Below the pieces are notes generated by a model. That model made no database searches, was not told where the DNA came from, and saw only the letters and a program-made list of their open reading frames with translations. A stretch of DNA of 64,000 nt from positions 1 through 64,000 of the forward strand of contig JAMNXR010000007.1 in assembly GCA_023653055.1 (NCBI GenBank), in the 5' to 3' direction. Below, piece after piece: positions 58,706 through 64,000 of the stretch. Source of the DNA: Burkholderiaceae bacterium. Lineage in GTDB: Bacteria; Pseudomonadota; Gammaproteobacteria; Burkholderiales; Burkholderiaceae_B. Position numbers and translations under genes: made by a program. Position 1 is the first letter of the stretch. Every line of letters begins with the position of its first letter.

Positions 58706-59392
58706 GTGAGCGATCTTGGACTCGCAATGTTGTTAGGTATCACGGTGGGTTTGTGCTCGGCTGCGCCATTGATCTGGTTGTCCTGGAAAATTCCTCAACA
58801 AATCTTTACTCATGCGTGTTTGACGGTTGGTTTGACAAGGCCGCACCCTGAGATTGGCGGATTTTCCTGGCAAGATGCCCTCTTTGTGGGGGGGGTATGC
58901 GCCAGTGCTGTCGGTGCGGTGGCGGCCAAGGGTATTGATTTGACGGGGCTCGTGGCTTTTTACTATTGTGCGATGTTGCTGTTGCTTGCCAGGATTGATG
59001 CACGCACGTATCTCTTGCCAGACGTATTGACGCTTACATTGCTCTGGGCGGGTTTGATTTGGCATTCCACCGAATCGGGTGATCTCACCCTTTCCCGAGC
59101 CGTTTGGGGGGCCGCCGCGGGCTATATTGTTTTATGGGGCCCATGTGCGCTGTTTGGCGTGTGGCGGGGCAGAGAGGTGATGGGGCATGGTGACTTTAAG
59201 CTCTCGGCGGCAATAGGCGCGTGGCTAGGATGCCAGACCTTGCCCTTTGTGTGGTTAATCGCTTCTGGTTCAAGCCTTTTGATTGCCTTGGTCGCCAATT
59301 ATTTCGGCGCTCGTCGACTCCGTGATCCCATGCCTTTTGGACCCGGTTTGGCGCTTGGGGGTATTCTGATGCTGTTTTTTGACTGGCAATAG
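58706..59392 (+). CDS. A24 prepilin peptidase lacking the methyltransferase domain
   Basis: This is an inner-membrane aspartyl protease that would cleave type IV prepilin-like leaders. The 228-residue protein has several membrane helices, the first catalytic aspartate D98 in RIDARTYLLPD, and the second in GHGD (160-163). The N-terminal zinc-cysteine methylation domain of PilD is missing, although GLCSAAPLIWLSWKIP looks like a degenerate remnant of GLxxGSFLNVVIxRLP. I chose the GTG nine bases after AAGGA; in-frame ATGs up to 42 bases upstream lack such a site. pilB and pilC, its usual neighbours, are absent, but coaE and zapD follow. Confidence 0.82.
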   Translation: MSDLGLAMLLGITVGLCSAAPLIWLSWKIPQQIFTHACLTVGLTRPHPEIGGFSWQDALFVGGVCASAVGAVAAKGIDLTGLVAFYYCAMLLLLARIDARTYLLPDVLTLTLLWAGLIWHSTESGDLTLSRAVWGAAAGYIVLWGPCALFGVWRGREVMGHGDFKLSAAIGAWLGCQTLPFVWLIASGSSLLIALVANYFGARRLRDPMPFGPGLALGGILMLFFDWQ

Positions 59393-59413
59393 TCAAATTT
59401 TTAGGAGAAAGGG

Positions 59414-60013
59414 ATGTTCAAGCTTGGTCTGACCGGAGGAATTGGCTCGGGGAAAACCCATGTTGCCAACCTGTTGGCGAGCTGGGGCGCGACTGTCATC
59501 GATACGGATTTGATTGCCCACCAACTCACGGCTCCCGGGGGCGCTGCCATTCAAGCCATTCGAGAATGCTTTGGAGAAGGCCTGATTGATACGCACGGTG
59601 CTTTAGATCGTGCCCGGATGCGAGAGCTTGTCTTTGGAGACGCACAGCGCCGTATCGAGCTCGAAGCCATTTTGCATCCTCGGATTGCAGAAGAGGTCTT
59701 GCGTCAGGCTCAAGAGGCAACCGGAATGTATGCTGTATTTGTAGTGCCGTTGCTGGTGGAGTCTGGACGCTGGCGTGACCGGATTGATCGTTTATGCGTT
59801 GTCGATTGCGAGCCTGAGACGCAGATCGCGCGCGTGCAGGCCCGCAGTGGAATTCCAGTCGAAACGATCCACCGAATTATGGCTGCGCAAGCGACGCGGG
59901 AAGAGAGATTGGCAGCCGCAGACGATATAGTTGTCAATACGGCAATCATGACACTCTCTGATCTTGAAAAACAAGTATTGGTCTTGCATAAAGCGTGGTG
60001 TAACCTAGCGTAG
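59414..60013 (+). CDS. coaE: Dephospho-CoA kinase
   Basis: CoaE phosphorylates dephospho-CoA at the 3' hydroxyl, the last step of coenzyme A synthesis. The 199-residue protein has the P-loop GGIGSGKT (8-15), the DTDLIAHQLT substrate segment and the LID-like VVPLLVESGRW block. An AGGAGAAAGGG site precedes the ATG. It follows the prepilin peptidase by 21 bases, the usual order in this group. Confidence 0.96.
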   Translation: MFKLGLTGGIGSGKTHVANLLASWGATVIDTDLIAHQLTAPGGAAIQAIRECFGEGLIDTHGALDRARMRELVFGDAQRRIELEAILHPRIAEEVLRQAQEATGMYAVFVVPLLVESGRWRDRIDRLCVVDCEPETQIARVQARSGIPVETIHRIMAAQATREERLAAADDIVVNTAIMTLSDLEKQVLVLHKAWCNLA

Positions 60014-60072
60014 TGTGGTGAAGAGCGCTAAATACAGCGCAATCACCCCGTCGGCTTGGATGATGAGAACCA

Positions 60073-60825
60073 GTGATTCTTTTTGAATACCCATTTAATG
60101 AGCGAGTCCGTGCGCTGATGCGCCTGGAGTCTTTGCTCGACCGAATGATGTTCTTTGCCAAACCCGGTGATGCCAAACATCATCAGGTCGCACTTGCTGC
60201 CTTGTTTGATTTGCTCGATGCCACTGAACGTACAGACATGAAGGGCAGCGTATTGCAAGATTTGGAGCGTCAGCGTGGCGTGTTGCAATCGCTACGGGAA
60301 CATCCTGGAGTAGAGCCCAAGACCTTGGCAGCAATGCTCGTCGAGATTGAGCGTGTGATTGTTAATCTAAACGCTGCGGGTAAAACGGGTCAAGAACTTC
60401 GAGCTAATGAATGGCTCAGCAGTCTGAGAGGGCGTCTAGCAGTTCCAGGCGGTGGTACTCAGGTTGATATGCCGTCTTTTCATGCTTGGCAATATCGCAC
60501 TGAGGCTCAGCGCTGTGCCGACTTACACAAGTGGATGTCTTCGTTGATGCCCTTGCAGGAAGGCATCAGCATGGTAATGCGTCTTTTGCGCGAGACGGGG
60601 CAGGCGACGGATGCAGTAGCGCCGCATGGCGCCTATCAACAAATGCTTGCTGGTAAAACCTATCAACTTTTGCGCGTATGGGTCGATGCGTCTGCAGACG
60701 TATTCCCTGAAATTAGCGCGAACAAATATATGGTCTGGATTCGCTATTCCTCACAGGATGGTGAGCAACGACCGCAGGCCGTTAATCATGACGTAGCCTT
60801 CAAAATGACCCTTTGTGCCCTATAG
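60073..60825 (+). CDS. zapD: Cell division protein ZapD
   Basis: ZapD binds FtsZ and bundles its filaments at the division ring. The 250-residue protein starts ILFEYPFNERVRALMRLE, with an all-helical N-terminal half and a beta-rich C-terminal half including SFHAWQYRTEAQRCADLHKW. The start is GTG. The zinc-finger gene yacG, which normally follows, is absent here and a multidrug-efflux pair takes its place. Confidence 0.95.
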   Translation: MILFEYPFNERVRALMRLESLLDRMMFFAKPGDAKHHQVALAALFDLLDATERTDMKGSVLQDLERQRGVLQSLREHPGVEPKTLAAMLVEIERVIVNLNAAGKTGQELRANEWLSSLRGRLAVPGGGTQVDMPSFHAWQYRTEAQRCADLHKWMSSLMPLQEGISMVMRLLRETGQATDAVAPHGAYQQMLAGKTYQLLRVWVDASADVFPEISANKYMVWIRYSSQDGEQRPQAVNHDVAFKMTLCAL

Positions 60826-60842
60826 GGCCAGTTGGAATACAT

Positions 60843-62078
60843 ATGTCTGAGAGCAAGTTAACAAGGTCGGCGTTTCGCTCGCCCTTGATGTGGTTCGTGA
60901 TTGTCTTGATTTTGGCTGGGCTCGGTTGGTGGTTGTTTGGCGGGACCCAAAAGGCCGCGCCCAAGGGGCCTCCTGCAGGCATGGCGCCAAGTACCCCCGT
61001 GAAAGTCGAAGCGGCTCGCGTACAAGATCTGGATATTTACTTGCGTGGACTGGGTACAGTCACTGCGCTAAACACCGTGACGGTCCGTAGTCGTGTGCAG
61101 GGTGAGTTATTAGAGGTCAAGTTTAAAGAAGGTGAGCAGGTCAAGGAAGGTACTCTGCTGGCGTTGATTGATCCACGTCCTTATGAGGTCGCTCTTAGTC
61201 AGGCGATCGGGACACAACAGCAAAATGAAGCGCAATATGAAAATGCAAAGCGTGACTTGCAGCGTTATCAAACACTCCGGAAACAAGACTCCATCGCGCC
61301 GCAGTTGCTCGACACGCAAGCCGCACTCGTGAGAAAGTTTGAAGGTCAAATCAAGAGCGATCAGGCCACAGTCGACAATGCGCGCTTGCAACTCAGCTTT
61401 ACTCGGATTACGGCCCCCATCTCTGGAAAGTTAGGGTTGAGGCGTGTCGACGCGGGTAATTTGATCAATGCGAATGATCCACTCGGACTGGTGGTGATTA
61501 CAGAGACGCAGCCAATATCTGTGGTGTTTACGTTGCCAGAAAACGATCTGCCTGCGGTACGTCAGCCTATGTTGGCCGGAGAAAAGCTCGAAGTGGATGC
61601 CTATGACCGTGCAGACATTAAGCGACTGGCGCGCGGCACGTTGATTTCTATTGATAATCAGATCGACATTACGACGGGTACGGTCAAATTAAAAGCAGAG
61701 TTTAAAAATGAAGACGATGCTTTATTTCCCAATCAATTTGTAAACGTCCGGATGAAAGTCCGCACACTTAAAGAGGCCTTGACGATTCCTGCGGGCGCCA
61801 TTCAGCAAGGCAATCGGGGGGCGTTTGTGTATGTGATATCGCCAGAGGGTACTGCAACGGTTCGTATCATTAAAGTCGGCGATCGCACGGCAGAGTCCTT
61901 GGTGATTCTCGACGGCATCCAAGCAGGAGAGCGTGTGGTCTTGGAAGGGACAGATCGCTTACGCGAGGGTGCAAAGGTGCGCATCATAGAACCTGGTGCA
62001 CTCCCTCCAGGGAGTACACCTCGAAATGGTGCGCGCCCACCCGGGGCGTCTGGTGCGCCAGGCGCAGCAAGACCTTAG
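60843..62078 (+). CDS. RND efflux periplasmic adaptor (MdtA type)
   Basis: This is a membrane-fusion protein of 411 residues linking an RND pump to an outer-membrane channel. It has an N-terminal signal anchor (about 17-37), the lipoyl half VTVRSRVQGELLEVKFKEGEQVKEG, a helical hairpin with the QNEAQYENAKRDLQRYQTL repeat, the ITAPISGKLGLRRVDAGNL second half, and a Pro/Gly-rich tail. The chosen ATG lies nine bases after GGAA; a longer in-frame start would overlap zapD. It is followed 12 bases later by its pump. Confidence 0.92.
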   Translation: MSESKLTRSAFRSPLMWFVIVLILAGLGWWLFGGTQKAAPKGPPAGMAPSTPVKVEAARVQDLDIYLRGLGTVTALNTVTVRSRVQGELLEVKFKEGEQVKEGTLLALIDPRPYEVALSQAIGTQQQNEAQYENAKRDLQRYQTLRKQDSIAPQLLDTQAALVRKFEGQIKSDQATVDNARLQLSFTRITAPISGKLGLRRVDAGNLINANDPLGLVVITETQPISVVFTLPENDLPAVRQPMLAGEKLEVDAYDRADIKRLARGTLISIDNQIDITTGTVKLKAEFKNEDDALFPNQFVNVRMKVRTLKEALTIPAGAIQQGNRGAFVYVISPEGTATVRIIKVGDRTAESLVILDGIQAGERVVLEGTDRLREGAKVRIIEPGALPPGSTPRNGARPPGASGAPGAARP

Positions 62079-62090
62079 GTCGTCGCGTCC

Positions 62091-64000
62091 ATGAACATCT
62101 CACGCGCCTTTATTCTGCGACCCGTCGCGACAACGCTCGCAATGATCGCGATGCTGTTGTGTGGCTTGATTGCGTATCGGTGGTTACCTGTTTCTTCGCT
62201 CCCAGAGGTTGATTACCCAACGATTCAAACGACAACGTTTTATCCGGGGGCGAGTCCTGAGGTGATGGCGGCATTAGTGACGTCACCTCTTGAGCGCCAA
62301 TTTGGTCAAATGCCAGGACTGCGTCAGATGACGTCGAGCAGTACTTCGGGTGCCTCATCGATTACTTTGCAGTTTGCTTTGTCCTTGCCCCTTGATGTGG
62401 CTGAACAGCAAGTGCAGGCCGCGATTAATGCCGCCTCTAATTTGTTACCAAAAGACTTACCCGTCCCGCCTATTTACAACAAGGTCAATCCCGCCGATGC
62501 TGCGGTCATGACGCTTGCCATTACTTCGCCGACAGTACCTTTGCCGCAAGTGCGTGACTTAGTCGATACCCGCATGGCACAAAAAATATCGCAAGTGAAC
62601 GGCGTCGGGTTAGTGACGATTGCGGGTGGGCAACGACCAGCGATGCGGATTCAGGCCAATCCCCAAGCGCTTGCAGCCTATGGTTTGACACTCGCTGATT
62701 TAAGATTGGCCGTGGTGTCGGCCAACGTCAATCAGCCCAAGGGCACACTCGATGGACCGGTCCGTTCAACGACAATTGATGCGAATGATCAGCTCAGAAA
62801 TCCATCTGATTATCGCGACCTCATTGTGGCCTACCGCAATGAGGCCCCATTGCGATTGGCTGATATCGCCAGTGTCGTGATGGATGCGGAAGACTCGCGG
62901 TTAGCGGCCTGGGCAGATCAGCAGCCAGCGATCTTGCTCAATATCCAACGTCAGCCTGGCGCCAATGTTATCGAGGTGGTTGACCGGATACAGAAGATTT
63001 TGCCTCAGTTGCGGGCCGCTTTGCCGGGTAATCTCGACGTGACTGTGATGTCTGACCGTACGCAAACAATCCGCGCCTCGGTCAAGGATGTTCAGGTTGA
63101 AATGCTGATTGCGATTGGCTTGGTCGTGCTGGTGACCTTTGTATTTTTACGCACACTGACGGCTACCTTGATCCCAAGTGTTGTGGTGCCTCTCTCATTG
63201 ATTGGTACGTTTGGCATCATGTACCTGGTGGGGTTCAGTATCAACAACCTCACACTGATGGCGCTCACCATTGCCACTGGTTTTGTCGTCGATGATGCGA
63301 TTGTGATGATTGAAAATATCGCACGTTATCTCGAGCGTGGCGAAAAGCCCTTGCAGGCAGCCTTAAAAGGCGCAGCACAAATTGGTTTTACACTTGTCTC
63401 GCTCACGCTATCGCTGATCGCGGTGTTGATTCCCTTACTTTTTATGACAGAGGTCGTTGGACGGTTGTTCAGAGAGTTTGCAGTTACGCTAGCTGTTGCA
63501 ATTTTTCTCTCACTGATCATTTCATTGACCTTAACACCCATGATGTGCGCGCGTTTGCTGCGCGCGGGGGATGAGCAAAAGTACGGGTGGGTCGCTCGCA
63601 AAACACACCATTGGATTGAGTCTCTAATTGGTCAGTACGCGAGAGGATTGAAGTTTGTATTGCGCCACCAGACCATCACCTTGTTCGTCGCGTTGGGGAC
63701 TTTTGTCTTGACCGCTTTGTTATATCTTGCGATTCCTAAGGGATTTTTCCCTGCGCAGGACACAGGGTTGATTCAGGTGGTCACGCAGGCCCCACAAAAT
63801 TTATCTTTTAGTGCAATGTCAACGCGTCAACAAGAGGCGGTAGCACATATTTTGAAAGATTCGAGTGTGGCCAGTGTGGCCTCGTTTATCGGTATTGATG
63901 GCGTGAATGAAACAGTCAATACGGGTCGAATCCAGATTGCCTTGCGTGCGCAGAATCAGCGTCGTGACGGCGTGACACAGGTAATACAGCGCTTGCAAAC
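62091..64000 (+). CDS. RND efflux inner-membrane pump (MdtB type), cut by the right edge
   Basis: This is a proton-driven drug exporter of the HAE1 RND family. At least 636 codons are in the window, and a full protein would be about 1030 residues. It starts [21 protein letters not shown], typical of MdtB/MdtC rather than AcrB. The proton-relay aspartates D401 and D402 lie in [17 protein letters not shown], helix 4 of the first transmembrane set. The gene reads past base 64000 without interruption. A second pump (MdtC type) probably follows outside. Confidence 0.93.
   Translation, partial: MNISRAFILRPVATTLAMIAMLLCGLIAYRWLPVSSLPEVDYPTIQTTTFYPGASPEVMAALVTSPLERQFGQMPGLRQMTSSSTSGASSITLQFALSLPLDVAEQQVQAAINAASNLLPKDLPVPPIYNKVNPADAAVMTLAITSPTVPLPQVRDLVDTRMAQKISQVNGVGLVTIAGGQRPAMRIQANPQALAAYGLTLADLRLAVVSANVNQPKGTLDGPVRSTTIDANDQLRNPSDYRDLIVAYRNEAPLRLADIASVVMDAEDSRLAAWADQQPAILLNIQRQPGANVIEVVDRIQKILPQLRAALPGNLDVTVMSDRTQTIRASVKDVQVEMLIAIGLVVLVTFVFLRTLTATLIPSVVVPLSLIGTFGIMYLVGFSINNLTLMALTIATGFVVDDAIVMIENIARYLERGEKPLQAALKGAAQIGFTLVSLTLSLIAVLIPLLFMTEVVGRLFREFAVTLAVAIFLSLIISLTLTPMMCARLLRAGDEQKYGWVARKTHHWIESLIGQYARGLKFVLRHQTITLFVALGTFVLTALLYLAIPKGFFPAQDTGLIQVVTQAPQNLSFSAMSTRQQEAVAHILKDSSVASVASFIGIDGVNETVNTGRIQIALRAQNQRRDGVTQVIQRLQ

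Noticed and set aside
60826-60842. Missing yacG as a broken gene
   Set aside because: The gap after zapD is only 17 bases, so there is no room for a remnant; the gene is simply absent here.

Overview
The window looks like a chromosomal segment of a betaproteobacterium of the order Burkholderiales, probably close to the Alcaligenaceae (Bordetella/Achromobacter relatives). This is inferred from gene content and order: the hemA-prfA-prmC-grxD-ubiX run, two Bug-type solute receptors, DUF3460-scpA-panC, metX-metW, gatC-gatA-gatB next to mreBCD-mrdA-mrdB, and a prepilin peptidase-coaE-zapD run. Coding density is high and base composition looks moderate, lower in GC than typical Bordetella. Almost everything is core housekeeping. 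I saw no prophage, CRISPR array, toxin-antitoxin pair or defence island.

Layout. 1-1301: the tail of an insertion sequence (probable ISL3 family), tRNA-Phe and an orphan Bug receptor. 1435-5659: haem entry enzyme, release factor 1 and its methylase, monothiol glutaredoxin, flavin prenyltransferase. 5609-9422 (minus): two tRNA thiolation/selenation enzymes and an M61 peptidase. 9459-10235: enoyl-CoA hydratase. 10392-17777: complete F1Fo ATP synthase operon atpIBEFHAGDC with a promoter and a terminator, followed by an odd regulator made of a degenerate receiver and a Fis helix. 18977-24540: hemE, an AT-rich spacer with a perfect DnaA box, priA, rep. 24549-28247: M20 peptidase, NAD(P)HX dehydratase, 3-hydroxyacyl-CoA dehydrogenase. 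28343-31071: dihaem cytochrome c, tRNA-Arg(CCG), gshA. 31215-35361: lipoprotein, helix-only LuxR protein, SAM-II riboswitch-metX-metW, AmpG-like permease. 35388-40222: xthA, pyrE, gatCAB. 40371-45927: mreBCD, PBP2, RodA, the elongasome cluster. 45984-48723 (minus): mutY and ftsEX. 48921-54083: general amino-acid ABC transporter (aapJQMP type) plus a second Bug receptor. 54089-62078: MFS exporter, DUF3460, scpA, panC, a second helix-only LuxR protein, lipoprotein, prepilin peptidase, coaE, zapD and an RND adaptor. The RND pump gene beginning at 62091 runs off the right edge.

How the genes work together: cell-envelope growth and division (MreBCD, PBP2, RodA, FtsEX, ZapD, AmpG-like recycling), energy (ATP synthase, cytochrome c, haem genes), translation quality (GatCAB, PrfA/PrmC, TtcA/MnmH, two tRNAs), DNA maintenance (PriA, Rep, XthA, MutY, ScpA) and nutrient uptake (AAP transporter, Bug receptors) are packed side by side.

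The most informative non-coding signals are a SAM-II riboswitch that overlaps the metX ribosome-binding site, a terminator of the M20 peptidase gene lying inside the coding end of rep, the gshA stop codon lying inside the tRNA-Arg terminator, and the hemE-priA spacer with its DnaA box. I did not find a convincing new multi-gene system. The best leads are the two helix-only LuxR proteins, the pseudo-receiver/Fis regulator after the ATP synthase operon, and the shortened prepilin peptidase paired with an unknown lipoprotein.
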